Source: Croceicoccus sediminis | GTDB lineage: Bacteria > Pseudomonadota > Alphaproteobacteria > Sphingomonadales > Sphingomonadaceae | Direction: 5' to 3' | Length of the DNA stretch: 64,000 bases | NCBI RefSeq assembly: GCF_007570835.1 | Contig: NZ_SUNC01000004.1 | Location: 186,001-250,000 of the forward strand | Shown: positions 8,262 to 17,736 of the stretch, piece by piece | Position numbering within the stretch: the stretch's first letter is position 1 | How the letters are laid out: every line of letters begins with the position of its first letter | Program-made: the position numbers and the translations under genes | Notes under the pieces: model-generated | Seen by the model: the letters and a program-made list of their open reading frames with translations, nothing else | Database searches by the model: none | Told to the model about the DNA's origin: nothing

Positions 8262-8949
8262 AGGACAGCACACCTTCGTGCAGGCGCACAACCCTGTCCA
8301 TGCGTGCAGCGAGGCGTTCATTGTGTGTCGCGATCAGCGCAGAGCTGCCCTGTCCGCGAACGAGGCGCAGGAATTCCTCCAGCACGCGGTCGCTTGTCAC
8401 TTCGTCCAGGTTGCCGGTGGGTTCGTCCGCCAGCACCAGCTGCGGCTTGTTCGCAAGGGCGCGGGCAACGGCAACGCGCTGCTGTTCGCCGCCCGAAAGC
8501 TGGCTGGGCCGGTGCGTCAGCCGGTGGCCGAGGCCGAGCGCGGAGAGCAGCTCCTCTGCCCTCGCCTCCGCATCGGCGCGCGGCACGCCTGCGACAAGCT
8601 GCGGCAAGACGACATTCTCGCTCGCGTCGAAATCGGGCAGCAGGTGGTGGAACTGATAGACGAAGCCCAGGTGATCGCGGCGCAGCGCGGTACGGGCATC
8701 GCCGTTCGATTTCTCCGCCTGCTTGCCGCAGATCGCGATCTCACCGCCAAAGCCGCCTTCGAGCAGGCCGACCGCCTGCAGCATCGTCGACTTGCCCGAC
8801 CCCGATGGGCCGAGCAGCGCCACGATCTCTCCGGGCATGATGGTAAGGTCGATCCCGCGCAGGACATCGATGGTCACGCCGCCCTGCGTGAAAGAACGGG
8901 TCAGCTGCTTCAGTTCGACCACGGGGGTCATGTTCGCGTTCTCACTCAT
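8260..8949 (-). CDS. lolD: Lipoprotein-releasing system ATP-binding protein
   Basis: This 229-residue ABC ATPase powers extraction of outer-membrane lipoproteins from the inner membrane for hand-over to LolA. Walker [10 protein letters not shown] is at residues 47-55, the signature LSGGEQQ at 151-157, and Walker B LVLADEP at 171-177. The length and the [16 protein letters not shown] block fit LolD. It overlaps the permease gene upstream by 8 bp, which indicates an operon and coupled translation. Confidence 0.95.
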   Translation of the reverse strand: MSENANMTPVVELKQLTRSFTQGGVTIDVLRGIDLTIMPGEIVALLGPSGSGKSTMLQAVGLLEGGFGGEIAICGKQAEKSNGDARTALRRDHLGFVYQFHHLLPDFDASENVVLPQLVAGVPRADAEARAEELLSALGLGHRLTHRPSQLSGGEQQRVAVARALANKPQLVLADEPTGNLDEVTSDRVLEEFLRLVRGQGSSALIATHNERLAARMDRVVRLHEGVLS

Positions 8950-10183
8950 AGCGCAGCACCTGCACGGGATCGGTGCTCGCCGCCTTCAGCGCGGGGTAGA
9001 GCGTGGCAAGGAATGACAGCACCAGCGCCATTCCGACGATGACGAACACCTCGCCCGGATCGGTCCGCGCGGGCAGTTCGGACAGGAAGCGGATCGACGG
9101 ATCCCACAGTTCCTGACCCGTCAGCAGTTCGACCAGCCTCACCACCGACTGCCGGAATTCCAGCGCGACGAAGCCCAGTATCAGGCCCGCGATCGTGCCC
9201 AGTGCGCCGATCAGGAAGCCTGCCGTCACGAATATCTTGAGGATGGACCGCCGCGTCGCGCCCATCGTGCGCATGATCGCGATGTCCCGTGTCTTGGCGC
9301 GGACCAGCATGATCAGGCTGGACAGGATGTTGAACACCGCGACCAGCACGATGATCGACAGGACGACGAACATCGCCACCCGCTCTACCGCCAACGCCTC
9401 GAACAAGGACGCATTGATCGTCTTCCAGTCGTTGACGACCGCTCTTCCCGCCAGTTTCTGCGCCAGCGGGGCCAGCGTTTCGCCCACGGTATCGGGGTCT
9501 TCGGTCATGACCTCGATCATGCCGATGGTATCGCCCATCAGCATCAGCGTTTGCGCGTCCTCAATCGGCATGACGACATAGGCGTTGTCGTAATCGTAGA
9601 TCCCGATCTCGAAGATGGCGGCGACTTCATATCCGATCTCGCGCGGGACGGTGCCGAACGGTGTCGTGCGCCCCTGCGGATTGATGACGGTGATGACGTC
9701 CCCGATTCGAATGCCAAGGTTCTGGGCAAGGCGCGAACCGATTGCCACGCGGCCCGCATCGGGCTGCAGCAGGTCGACATTGCCAAGGACCGTCTTTTCT
9801 TTCAGCTCCTCGATCGACTTCTGCGTCGACCCGCGCACCAGAACCGCCTCGACCCGGCCCTCGTAAGTGCCCAGCAGCGGCTGTTCGATCAGCGGGGACG
9901 CATCTGTCACGCCGGGTGTCTGGCGAACTTCCTCAAGCACGTTTTCCCAGTCGTTCAGCCGTCCGCCATAGGCCTGGATCACCGCGTGGCCGTTCAGCCC
10001 CACGATCTTGTCCAGCAGTTCGGCGCGAAAGCCGTTCATCACGCTCATCACGATGACAAGAGCGGCAACGCCCAGCATGACGGCCGCAAGGCTGATCCCT
10101 GCGACCATGGCGATAAACGCCTCACCCCGCCCCGGCAGCATGTAGCGCTTGGCGATGGTCCATTCGAAAGGAGAGAGAAACAA
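8942..10183 (-). CDS. lolC: Lipoprotein-releasing ABC transporter permease (LolC/E or LolF type)
   Basis: This is the inner-membrane permease partner of LolD. It has an N-terminal transmembrane helix (about residues 23-48) after the conserved [14 protein letters not shown] start, a large periplasmic MacB-like domain, and three C-terminal helices. I choose the TTG at 10183, giving 413 aa, because family members begin at FLSPFEW. The frame stays open to an ATG at 10273, but that adds 30 unfamiliar residues. Only one permease gene is present, consistent with the single hybrid LolF homodimer known in many alphaproteobacteria. Confidence 0.92.
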   Translation of the reverse strand: MFLSPFEWTIAKRYMLPGRGEAFIAMVAGISLAAVMLGVAALVIVMSVMNGFRAELLDKIVGLNGHAVIQAYGGRLNDWENVLEEVRQTPGVTDASPLIEQPLLGTYEGRVEAVLVRGSTQKSIEELKEKTVLGNVDLLQPDAGRVAIGSRLAQNLGIRIGDVITVINPQGRTTPFGTVPREIGYEVAAIFEIGIYDYDNAYVVMPIEDAQTLMLMGDTIGMIEVMTEDPDTVGETLAPLAQKLAGRAVVNDWKTINASLFEALAVERVAMFVVLSIIVLVAVFNILSSLIMLVRAKTRDIAIMRTMGATRRSILKIFVTAGFLIGALGTIAGLILGFVALEFRQSVVRLVELLTGQELWDPSIRFLSELPARTDPGEVFVIVGMALVLSFLATLYPALKAASTDPVQVLRYE

Positions 10184-10487
10184 GTTCGGATTTCTGCCTG
10201 TTATGGGGGCGGATTGCCCGCACACCCGGTGCAGCCCCGCCCATGACTTTTCCATGAACCCCCGTTGGGCCATGAACCCGGATGACTAGGCGGCGGTTCC
10301 CCGGCTGGCAAGCTTTGACGGCGCCGATCGCCTGACGGCAACAGTCTGCCATCTGCCTCAGATCGGCGGTTGTAATCGGGATGAAACATCGGCAAAGGCG
10401 CGGGTGACGCGACGGGGCCTTTCTGCTAGGGCCTGCGCGCAGCCACACCCAGGCAATACTGCGGCAATACAGCGGAACATTAAACGC
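10184..10487. other. Divergent intergenic region between lol permease and purF
   Basis: This 304 bp region must hold the promoters of both flanking genes, but no clear -35/-10 pair was recognised. It contains an 8 bp inverted repeat, CGCCGATC (10322-10329) and GATCGGCG (10361-10368), with a 31-nt loop that itself can pair GGCA/TGCC. This could form a leader structure in the purF transcript. Confidence 0.4.
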
Positions 10488-11981
10488 ATGGCGTCTACGG
10501 ATTTCGGCCTCCATCCCTTCATCGACGCGGATGGTGACAAGCTGCGCGAAGAGTGCGGCGTTTTCGGCGTCATCGGCGCGCGCGACGCGGCGGCGGTCAC
10601 GGCGCTGGGCCTCCACGCGCTGCAGCACCGCGGCCAGGAAGCAGCCGGCATCACCAGCTTCGACGGGACCGAGTTCTTCACCCGCCGCGGCATGGGCCAC
10701 GTTGCCGAGAATTTCTCCACCGGCGAGGCGATGGCCGAACTGCCCGGCGAAATGGCCGCGGGCCACGTGCGCTATTCCACCACCGGCGGTTCGGGCCTGC
10801 GCAACGTGCAGCCGCTCTACGCCGATCTTGCCAGCGGCGGTTTCGCCATCGCGCACAACGGCAACATCTCGAACGCGATGCACCTTCGCGCCGACCTCGT
10901 CCGCAAGGGCGCGATCTTCCAGTCGACCAGCGATACCGAGGTGATCATCCACCTCGTCGCCACCAGCCGTTATCCCACGATGCTGGACCGTTTCGTCGAC
11001 GCGCTGCGCCTTGTCGAAGGTGCCTATTCGCTGATCGTGATGACGAACGACGGGATGGTGGCCTGCCGCGACCCGCTGGGCATCCGTCCGCTGGTCATGG
11101 GCCGGATCGACGAAGGCGATTGCAAGGGCGCAACCGTCTTTGCCAGCGAAACGGTCGCCCTCGACATCGTCGGCGCAGATTTCGTTCGAGAGGTCGAGCC
11201 GGGCGAACTGATCGAGGTCGACTTCGACGGTTCGGTGCGCAGCCACCGCCCGTTCGGCACCCCGGCATCGCGCCCGTGCATTTTCGAACACGTCTATTTC
11301 AGCCGTCCCGATTCGATCAGCGGGGGCCGCTCGGTCTATTCGGTCCGCAAGGAAATCGGTGCGCAGCTCGCCATCGAAAGCCCGGCCGACGCCGACATCG
11401 TCATCCCCGTGCCCGATTCGGGCGTGCCTGCCGCCATCGGCTATGCGCAGGAATCGGGTGTTCCCTTCGAACTGGGCATCATCCGATCACACTATGTCGG
11501 GCGCACTTTCATTCAGCCTTCCGACGGTCAGCGGACGACTTCTGTCGCGCGCAAGCACAATGCCAACCGCGCGCTGGTCGAAGGCAAGCGTATCGTCCTT
11601 ATCGACGATTCCATCGTGCGCGGCACCACGTCGTTGAAGATCGTGCAGATGATGCGCGAAGCCGGCGCCACCGAAGTGCACATGCGCATCGCCAGCCCGC
11701 CGACGATGCATTCCTGCTTCTACGGCGTCGACACGCCGGAACGCTCCAAGCTGCTCGCCGCCCGCATGGACGTGGAAGCGATGCGCGAATTCATCCAGGC
11801 CGACAGCCTTGCCTTCGTGTCGATCGACGGCCTGTACCGCGCCGTGGGCGAAGATGGGCGCAAGTCCAAGTGCCCCAAGTATTGCGATGCCTGCTTCACC
11901 GGCGACTATCCCACGCGCCTGACCGACCTGTCGGAGCGTGAGACCCCGCAGCTTCCCCTGCTCGGCGAAAAGGCTGCGTGA
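10488..11981 (+). CDS. purF: Amidophosphoribosyltransferase
   Basis: This 497-residue enzyme makes 5-phosphoribosylamine from PRPP and glutamine, the first step of de novo purine synthesis. The nucleophile is Cys23 in EECGVFG, implying a 22-residue propeptide. The PRPP loop [13 protein letters not shown] and a cysteine cluster near the C-terminus ([12 protein letters not shown]) mark it as the Bacillus-type enzyme with an Fe-S cluster. I choose the ATG at 10488 because the 28 extra residues available upstream do not resemble the family. It is followed by an SDR gene with overlapping stop and start (TGATG). Confidence 0.95.
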   Translation: MASTDFGLHPFIDADGDKLREECGVFGVIGARDAAAVTALGLHALQHRGQEAAGITSFDGTEFFTRRGMGHVAENFSTGEAMAELPGEMAAGHVRYSTTGGSGLRNVQPLYADLASGGFAIAHNGNISNAMHLRADLVRKGAIFQSTSDTEVIIHLVATSRYPTMLDRFVDALRLVEGAYSLIVMTNDGMVACRDPLGIRPLVMGRIDEGDCKGATVFASETVALDIVGADFVREVEPGELIEVDFDGSVRSHRPFGTPASRPCIFEHVYFSRPDSISGGRSVYSVRKEIGAQLAIESPADADIVIPVPDSGVPAAIGYAQESGVPFELGIIRSHYVGRTFIQPSDGQRTTSVARKHNANRALVEGKRIVLIDDSIVRGTTSLKIVQMMREAGATEVHMRIASPPTMHSCFYGVDTPERSKLLAARMDVEAMREFIQADSLAFVSIDGLYRAVGEDGRKSKCPKYCDACFTGDYPTRLTDLSERETPQLPLLGEKAA

Positions 11982-12709
11982 TGCCTGAAAGTACTGGCGA
12001 CAAGCCCCTTGCGGGCAAGCATGCGCTCGTCACCGGGGCCAGCAAGGGCATCGGAGCCGCCACCGCCATCGAACTGGGCGCACGCGGCGCGCACGTGATC
12101 CTGACCGCGCGGGACGACCGCAAGCTGGAACAGGTGGAAGAAGCGATCCACAAGGCGGGCGGCAGCGCGACGATCGCGCCGATGGACCTGGCAGAGCCCG
12201 ACTCGGTCGCGCGACTCGCCACCGCGATCGCCGGACGCTGGGACGCGCTCGACATTCTGGTCATCAATGCGGCGGTCTTTCTGCCCCATACGCCGGTCCA
12301 GGACCTCGATGCCAAGGCGTTCAGCAACGCACTCACGGTTAACGTGCTGGCGACACAAACCTTGCTCGCCGCGTTCCATCCGATGCTGAAGAATGCACAA
12401 GGCGGCAAGGTCGTGGGCCTGACCAGCAAGGTGGGTGCGAACCCCCGCGCCTACTGGGCCGGATACGGCGTGACGAAGGCCGCTTTCGACAGTCTTCTGC
12501 AGAGCTACGCCCTGGAAAACGCCAACACCAGCCGCATCCGCACCGTGCTGGTCGATCCCGGCGCGACCCGCACCGAAATGCGCGCCCGTGCCTATCCCGG
12601 AGAGGACCCGGCGACTGTCAAACCGCCCGAAGATGTGGCGCAGTTCATTGCAAACATGCTTGGTGAAGAGCTTCCTAACGGCGATATAGTTTCCGTTAAC
12701 CGCGTTTAG
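11981..12709 (+). CDS. SDR family oxidoreductase
   Basis: This 242-residue short-chain dehydrogenase has the nucleotide-binding TGASKGIG motif at about residues 18-25, an NAA motif variant (VINAAV), and the catalytic Ser/YxxxK pair (SKVG...YGVTK). The substrate cannot be told from sequence. It starts inside the purF stop codon (TGATG, with an in-frame GTG three bases earlier), so it is translated with purF, though no purine role is evident. The YciK-like length and the position after purF are common in this order. Confidence 0.85.
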   Translation: MPESTGDKPLAGKHALVTGASKGIGAATAIELGARGAHVILTARDDRKLEQVEEAIHKAGGSATIAPMDLAEPDSVARLATAIAGRWDALDILVINAAVFLPHTPVQDLDAKAFSNALTVNVLATQTLLAAFHPMLKNAQGGKVVGLTSKVGANPRAYWAGYGVTKAAFDSLLQSYALENANTSRIRTVLVDPGATRTEMRARAYPGEDPATVKPPEDVAQFIANMLGEELPNGDIVSVNRV

Positions 12710-12734
12710 GAACCCCGCGCTAACCGCGTTCAGG
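12697..12734. repeat. Direct repeat TAACCGCGTT upstream of PilZ gene
   Basis: TAACCGCGTTTAGG (12697-12710) and TAACCGCGTTCAGG (12721-12734) are two near-identical copies 24 bp apart, about 100 bp before the PilZ gene. They could be paired sites for a regulator. The first overlaps the SDR stop codon. Confidence 0.35.
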
Positions 12735-12835
12735 GCATATTGGCCGAACTCAGGAACGGCCGAGTCCCGCAACCGCGTAATCGGCTATGGTTGCTCCCCT
12801 TGGTGGAGCGTCTCTTTTGCAAGGGAACATGTGCC

Positions 12836-13183
12836 ATGACCGAATTTTTCCTCTCCGACCGCTACTTCAAGGCGTCGCAGGAAGATCGCAGCTCGCCGCG
12901 CCTTCAGCTCACCATCCCGGTGACGCTGCGCCCGGCTGGCGGACACGGCTTTTCAAGCGAAGTGCAGGACCTCTCGCTAGGCGGCTTTTCCGCCCAATGC
13001 GTCAATCGCCTTGCCGTCGGCACGCTGTGCTGGCTCAAACTGCCGGGCCTTGCCGCGCTGCAGTGCGAAGTGATCTGGTGGCAGAACAACCTTGTCGGTT
13101 GCGCCTTCCAGAACTTGCTCAGCCCGATCGTCTACGACGACATCGTCAGCCGGTATCGCAACGCCTCGGCGCGCCGGGTCTGA
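12836..13183 (+). CDS. PilZ-domain protein
   Basis: This 115-residue single-domain PilZ protein is a likely c-di-GMP receptor. Both nucleotide-binding motifs are present: RxxxR at residues 18-22 (RSSPR) and D-x-S-x-x-G at 45-50 (DLSLGG). The ATG at 12836 is chosen because AAGGGA precedes it by 10 nt and the upstream extension lacks family features. The lone domain suggests an adaptor that passes the c-di-GMP state to a partner. None is visible next to it. Confidence 0.85.
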   Translation: MTEFFLSDRYFKASQEDRSSPRLQLTIPVTLRPAGGHGFSSEVQDLSLGGFSAQCVNRLAVGTLCWLKLPGLAALQCEVIWWQNNLVGCAFQNLLSPIVYDDIVSRYRNASARRV

Positions 13184-13207
13184 TCCGTATTTTCGCGTAG
13201 GCGGGGG

Positions 13208-14476
13208 TCAGGGGTTCTTCACCAGAGTGACCTGGTGAACGTCGATCCCGCCGCCGCGAAAACCGCCTTCGCAATACATCAGGTAGAACCGCCAGAGCCC
13301 CACGAAGCGGTCATCGAAACCGCGCGGCAGTTTCCCCTCTGCTGCCGCGCGGTCGAACGCGTCGCGCCACAGCTTCAGCGTTTCGGCATAGTCCAGCCCG
13401 AAGTCCGCCTGGTCCTGCCATGACAAGCCCCGTTCTTCCGCCAACTGCCGAAACTCGCTGGTGCGGATCAGCAGACCGCCGGGGAAGATGAACGCCTGAA
13501 TGAAATCGGCCGAGGCGGCATAGGCTTCGAAAAGGTCGTCGCGGATGGAGATGAACTGTATCGCCGCGCGCCCTCCGGGCTTCAGGTTGCGGGCGATGCA
13601 ATCCATGTAAGTCGGCCAGTATTCGCGGCCCAGCGCCTCCACCATCTCGACACTGGCGATGGCGTCGTAGCTGCCCGCCGTGTCGCGGTAGTCCTGATGC
13701 CGGAAATCGACCTTGCGGGTATCGGCGGCATTGGCTTCGCGCGCATAGGCAAGCTGTTCGTCCGACAGGCTGATCGCGGTGACATCCGCGCCATAATCGG
13801 TCGCCATCGTCCGGGCCAGGTAACCCCAGCCGCACCCGATCTCCAGTACGCGCGATTTCTCCGACAGGTCCAGCCGGTCGGCCAATGCGCGGACCTTGGC
13901 CTGCTGCGCCTGTTCCAACGGGATCTGGGTGCCGGCGAAGATCGCGCTGGAATAGCACAGCGTCGGGTCCAGCCACGCGGCGTAGAAATCGTTGCCGAGG
14001 TCGTAGTGGGCCGAGATGTTGGCCTTGGCCCCGTTGATCGTATTGCGATTGAGCCAGTGCGCAAGGCGCGAGGCCAGGCGCCATGGCCCCTTGGCGCGGC
14101 CGACCGAGCCGAGCCCGTCGGCATTCTTCATGAACAGGGCGAAGATCGGCACGGGGTCGGGGCTGTCCCATTCGCCCGCTTCCCATGCGCGGTACCAGCC
14201 TACCGAACCGCCGGTAAACAGCCGCACGATGGCGCGCCAGTCGCGAATGTGGATGCGCGCGTCGAAACCGGGTCGACGCCCGCCGACGACGCGCGTGGAC
14301 CCGTCGGGCAAGCGCGCCTCAATCCGCCCGCTTTCAAGGCCAGCGTCGATCCGCTCGACAACCTTTTCGACACCGCCCGCGACAAGCCGGGCAATCGGTC
14401 CGCCGCCGTCGCCAAAGCGAAAGCCGCCGTCGAGGAGATGCCGCCCGCGTGTGTTACCCTGTCCCATCGGGGTCAT
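13208..14476 (-). CDS. cfa: Cyclopropane-fatty-acyl-phospholipid synthase
   Basis: This 422-residue SAM-dependent enzyme adds a methylene bridge to unsaturated acyl chains of membrane lipids. An N-terminal SCP2-like region is followed by HYDLGNDFY (157-165), the SAM motif VLEIGCGWG (210-218), and EMVEALG with a conserved Glu. It is the second gene of an operon behind the photolyase gene, with a 24 bp gap. This pairing is known from photooxidative and general stress regulons in alphaproteobacteria, where cyclopropanation protects membranes. Confidence 0.92.
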   Translation of the reverse strand: MTPMGQGNTRGRHLLDGGFRFGDGGGPIARLVAGGVEKVVERIDAGLESGRIEARLPDGSTRVVGGRRPGFDARIHIRDWRAIVRLFTGGSVGWYRAWEAGEWDSPDPVPIFALFMKNADGLGSVGRAKGPWRLASRLAHWLNRNTINGAKANISAHYDLGNDFYAAWLDPTLCYSSAIFAGTQIPLEQAQQAKVRALADRLDLSEKSRVLEIGCGWGYLARTMATDYGADVTAISLSDEQLAYAREANAADTRKVDFRHQDYRDTAGSYDAIASVEMVEALGREYWPTYMDCIARNLKPGGRAAIQFISIRDDLFEAYAASADFIQAFIFPGGLLIRTSEFRQLAEERGLSWQDQADFGLDYAETLKLWRDAFDRAAAEGKLPRGFDDRFVGLWRFYLMYCEGGFRGGGIDVHQVTLVKNP

Positions 14477-14500
14477 CTATGCGACGCGACGCGCCGCCTT

Positions 14501-15886
14501 TCAACCGCCCGACTTCATCTCTTTATAAGCAGCCAGCGCCCGCTCGCGCGCTTCCCTGTGGCCGATCAGTTTCTCGGGATAGTCCTTGGGCCGATGTTCG
14601 TCGTCGGGGTCGTGGATCTGGTCATCGGACAGGTCGGCCAGTTCGGGCACCCATTCGCGGATATAGGCAGCCGCGTCGAACTTCTCCGACTGGCTCAGCG
14701 GGGCCATGATCCGCGAAAACATGTTGCTGTCGACGCCGGTGCCCGAAATCCACTGCCAGTTGACGCCGTTGTTGCCATAGTCGGCATCGACCAGCGTGTC
14801 CCAGTACCATTCCTCGCCATGCCGCCAGTCGATCAGCAGGTGCTTTACCAGAAAGCTCGCCGCGATCATGCGGACGCGGTTGTGCATCCAGCCCGTCGCC
14901 CACAACTGCCGCATTCCGGCATCGACGATGGGGTAACCCGTCCGCCCCTTCTGCCAGGCCTTCAGATCTTCCTCTATCAGGTGGCCCCGGTTGGGATTGC
15001 GCCACAGCGAATTGTCGTAATCGCGGTAGGACTGCGTGGGATAATCGGGAAACTGGCAGATGACGTTCTGGGCATAGTCACGCCACAGAAGTTCGCCGCG
15101 ATAGGTATCGGCCCCGGCTCCCGTATGCCGCGATAGCCGGTCCCAGACCTGCGTCGGCGAAATCTCCCCGAAATGCAGGTGCGGCGACAGGCGGGACGAC
15201 CCGTCGACCGAGGGCAGGTTCCGGTCATCCTCGTAATCCTTCACGTGGTCGGTCCAGTCCTCCAGCCGGTCATGCGCGGCCTTTTCGCCCACGTCCCACG
15301 CCTTTTCGATACCGCCAGCCCAATCGGGCTTCGTCGGCAGCAGGTCCCAGTCCGACAACTTGTCGGATTCGGGCCAGTTGTCGGGGTTGGAAAGCGATGG
15401 TTCGTCCAGCACTTCGCGCGCGGGCAGGCACTGGCGCGCCGCTTTCGCGAACGGAGTGTAGATCTTGTACGGGTCGCCCGATCCCGTCGTCACCGTACCG
15501 GGCGGCAAGAGGTAATTGCCGTCGTGCAGGCAAAGCTCGACCTCTTTCGCCAGCTTGCCCTGCGCCTTGCGCCACCACGGTTCGTAATGCCGGATCGCGT
15601 GGACCTCGCACGCGCCGGTTTCCTCCACCAGCTTCGCGATTTCCTTCGCCGCATCGCCGCGCCGCAGGATCAGCTTCGACCGATGCCGACCCAGCGAGGC
15701 ATCCAGCGATTTCAGCGAATAGTGGAGCCACCATCGCGACGCGCCGCCCATGGCGTGATGGCCCGGCCCATCATCATCCAGCACATAGACCGGGATGACC
15801 GGCCCATCGGCAGCCGCGGCGCACAGCGCGGGATGATCGGACAGGCGAAGGTCGCGGCGAAACCAGACGATGCGGGGGGCGGTCAT
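14501..15886 (-). CDS. phrB: Deoxyribodipyrimidine photolyase
   Basis: This 461-residue cryptochrome/photolyase-family enzyme uses light to split pyrimidine dimers. It has the N-terminal antenna domain start WFRRDLRLSDHPAL and a C-terminal FAD domain with GYPIVDAGMRQLWATGWMHN and WDTLVDADYGNNGVNWQW. The last block contains the Asn/Trp residues used for lesion recognition in class I CPD photolyases. The ATG is preceded by GGGAG. A candidate EcfG-type promoter lies 58 bp upstream, and cfa follows in the same operon. Confidence 0.94.
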   Translation of the reverse strand: MTAPRIVWFRRDLRLSDHPALCAAAADGPVIPVYVLDDDGPGHHAMGGASRWWLHYSLKSLDASLGRHRSKLILRRGDAAKEIAKLVEETGACEVHAIRHYEPWWRKAQGKLAKEVELCLHDGNYLLPPGTVTTGSGDPYKIYTPFAKAARQCLPAREVLDEPSLSNPDNWPESDKLSDWDLLPTKPDWAGGIEKAWDVGEKAAHDRLEDWTDHVKDYEDDRNLPSVDGSSRLSPHLHFGEISPTQVWDRLSRHTGAGADTYRGELLWRDYAQNVICQFPDYPTQSYRDYDNSLWRNPNRGHLIEEDLKAWQKGRTGYPIVDAGMRQLWATGWMHNRVRMIAASFLVKHLLIDWRHGEEWYWDTLVDADYGNNGVNWQWISGTGVDSNMFSRIMAPLSQSEKFDAAAYIREWVPELADLSDDQIHDPDDEHRPKDYPEKLIGHREARERALAAYKEMKSGG

Positions 15887-15943
15887 TCATTCTCCCATGG
15901 ATCATGCGCGCAGGTCCCTTGGCACGCGCACGCTCTCTTCGGG

Positions 15944-15969
15944 AACGGGGCGCGGCGTCCGTGGGTTCC
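15944..15969 (-). promoter_or_regulatory. Candidate EcfG general-stress promoter for phrB-cfa
   Basis: On the minus strand GGAAC (15969-15965) and CGTT (15947-15944) are separated by 17 bp, an exact match to the alphaproteobacterial EcfG consensus GGAAC-N16/17-CGTT. The phrB start is 58 nt downstream. The site is part of an inverted repeat GGGAAC...GTTCCC, so the plus strand carries a one-mismatch copy that would sit too close to the PAP2 start. The match is seen directly and the function is inferred. Confidence 0.6.
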
Positions 15970-15975
15970 CGATAG

Positions 15976-16686
15976 ATGACGGTTCCCCAACAGACAGTCG
16001 TCCTGCCCGAACGCGGCTGGCGTATCGACAAGCGCAAGGCCTTGGCCCTCGCGCTGCTCTTCTGGCTCGGCTTTGCCGCTATCGCCGTGGCGGTCCAGAC
16101 CGGTAATACGCAGGCGATCGACCGCTTCGGCCTGATGTTCTGGCGCGGCGCGGACGGCATCGTGCCGCGCGGGCCGGAAAAGTTGCTGGAAATGGTGCGT
16201 GACGTGACTGCGCTGGGCGGTGTGCTGCTGCGCAACCTGTTCGCACTAGGCGCGGTGATCGCGCTCCTGTTCCTGCGGCTGAGGCGCGAAGCCGCGCTGT
16301 TTGCCGCGACGGTGGTGGCCGGCTGGCTGGTCAACAGCGGGATCAAGCAACTGGTCGGCCGTGCCCGGCCCGAAATCGTGCCGCACCTGACCGAAGCGGG
16401 CGGCGCAAGTTTCCCCTCGGGTCATTCGTTCAATTCGGCGGTCGTCTACATCGCGATGGCGCTGGCCTTTGCCACGCTGTCGTCGCGGCAATCGGTGCGC
16501 CTGACGCTGATCGGCGTTGCAATGATCGCCAGCATGGCCATCGCGTGGAGCCGCGTGTGGCTGGGCGTGCACTGGCCCAGCGATGCGATGGCAGGATGGC
16601 TGGGCGGTGCGGCCTGGGCTTTTACCGCCGCCGCCTTGCTGCAACGGCCCGCGGCGAGGGCAGCCGACGCGGCTTATTCGAAGTAG
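15976..16686 (+). CDS. PAP2-family membrane phosphatase
   Basis: This 236-residue integral membrane protein has about five or six helices and all three acid-phosphatase motifs: KxxxxxxRP (124-132), SFPSGH (145-150) and SRxxxxxHxxSD (192-203). Such enzymes dephosphorylate lipid substrates such as phosphatidic acid or undecaprenyl diphosphate at the periplasmic face. The exact substrate is unknown. It is divergent from phrB, and its 3' end overlaps the converging gene by 13 bp. Confidence 0.88.
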   Translation: MTVPQQTVVLPERGWRIDKRKALALALLFWLGFAAIAVAVQTGNTQAIDRFGLMFWRGADGIVPRGPEKLLEMVRDVTALGGVLLRNLFALGAVIALLFLRLRREAALFAATVVAGWLVNSGIKQLVGRARPEIVPHLTEAGGASFPSGHSFNSAVVYIAMALAFATLSSRQSVRLTLIGVAMIASMAIAWSRVWLGVHWPSDAMAGWLGGAAWAFTAAALLQRPAARAADAAYSK

Positions 16687-17636
16687 CATTCCTCCGCCTC
16701 TGCCGGCACGTCGACGATCGTTTCGAAACGCCCGCCGGTGGCCCCGCCGTAGCGCGCGTCCTTCAGCACGTCGACCATGCGGCCATCGCGCTCCTCCCGC
16801 TCGACATAAGGGACGCGCGACCAGAACAGGAAAGCGCGCAGGGCGGCATCATCGGGCGCGAACATCGGCAATTGCAGCGGGTGGACGCAGGCAGGCTTGT
16901 CGGTCAGCACTTCGGGCTCCCCCACCAGCCCCTGCCCCAGCGTCCAGCGCTGCGTCGCCTTGCCGCGATAGATCGGGCCATCGACCTCGATAATCATGTC
17001 GCGTTGCCAGAACGCGAAAGGCACCGGGCTGGCAATCGCGTCGCGCTGCGGCGTCTGTGCGCGGGCCGTGGCGGTCGTGACCATGTTGAAATTGATATAG
17101 GCCAGCACCGCGACCAGCCCCAGCAGCGCAGGCCTTCGCCAGTTGCCGGTACCGCGTTTTTCGATCCGGCGCGACACGACGAAGGCAAGGATCATCGCCG
17201 CCCAGACCCACACATCGATGATGAACAGCGTGTCGCCATAGAACCAGCGGCTCGAAAACGGTTCAAGCAAGCGGATGCCATAGGTGTTCATCCAGTCGAG
17301 CGCGGGGTGCGACAGGCAGGCGATGAAGGACAACAGGTAAAGCCATCCGAACCGCACCGGCAGCCGGCCTTCGGGCCGCGTCCCGCGTTTCGTCTGCCAG
17401 CGGTCGAACCACCACAGGAACCCGGCAAGCAGCAGCGGCAGGACGACCCAGGCGACCGGCCCATGGGTCAGCCCGCGCCGCATGGCGAGGCTCTCTATGC
17501 CATAAACGACGCAGCCCGCGTCGATATCGGGCAAGTTGGCCCCGAAGATCAGCGCGGGCATGGCAAGGCCTGTACGGCGTTTGAGACCCGCCTGCCCCAG
17601 CAGCGCGCCGACGAGGCTATGTGTAAGATTATCCAT
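16674..17636 (-). CDS. YdjM-like membrane-bound metal-dependent hydrolase
   Basis: This 320-residue polytopic membrane protein begins with MDNLTHSLVGALLGQAGL and has the family pattern of conserved His/Asp residues: NLPDID, RRGLTHGPV, and SHPALDWMNTYG followed by LEPFSSRW. These match the YdjM/DUF457 group annotated as metal-dependent hydrolases. The reaction is not established. It ends inside the 3' end of the converging PAP2 gene. Confidence 0.85.
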   Translation of the reverse strand: MDNLTHSLVGALLGQAGLKRRTGLAMPALIFGANLPDIDAGCVVYGIESLAMRRGLTHGPVAWVVLPLLLAGFLWWFDRWQTKRGTRPEGRLPVRFGWLYLLSFIACLSHPALDWMNTYGIRLLEPFSSRWFYGDTLFIIDVWVWAAMILAFVVSRRIEKRGTGNWRRPALLGLVAVLAYINFNMVTTATARAQTPQRDAIASPVPFAFWQRDMIIEVDGPIYRGKATQRWTLGQGLVGEPEVLTDKPACVHPLQLPMFAPDDAALRAFLFWSRVPYVEREERDGRMVDVLKDARYGGATGGRFETIVDVPAEAEECYFE

Positions 17637-17681
17637 CGGCCCGCCTCATGCAGGCAAAGCGCGCAGGCGGCAACGGATAAC

Positions 17682-17713
17682 AAAAAGGGGAGCCGGCACG
17701 TGGCAGGCTCCCC
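17682..17713 (-). terminator. Terminator of the korA-korB-oxidoreductase operon
   Basis: GGGGAGCC (17687-17694) and GGCTCCCC (17706-17713) pair, and a run of five T on the minus strand (17686-17682) follows. It lies 24 bp after the stop of the last gene of the operon. Confidence 0.8.
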
Positions 17714-17736
17714 TCTTCGTCATCGGGCCGGATGGA

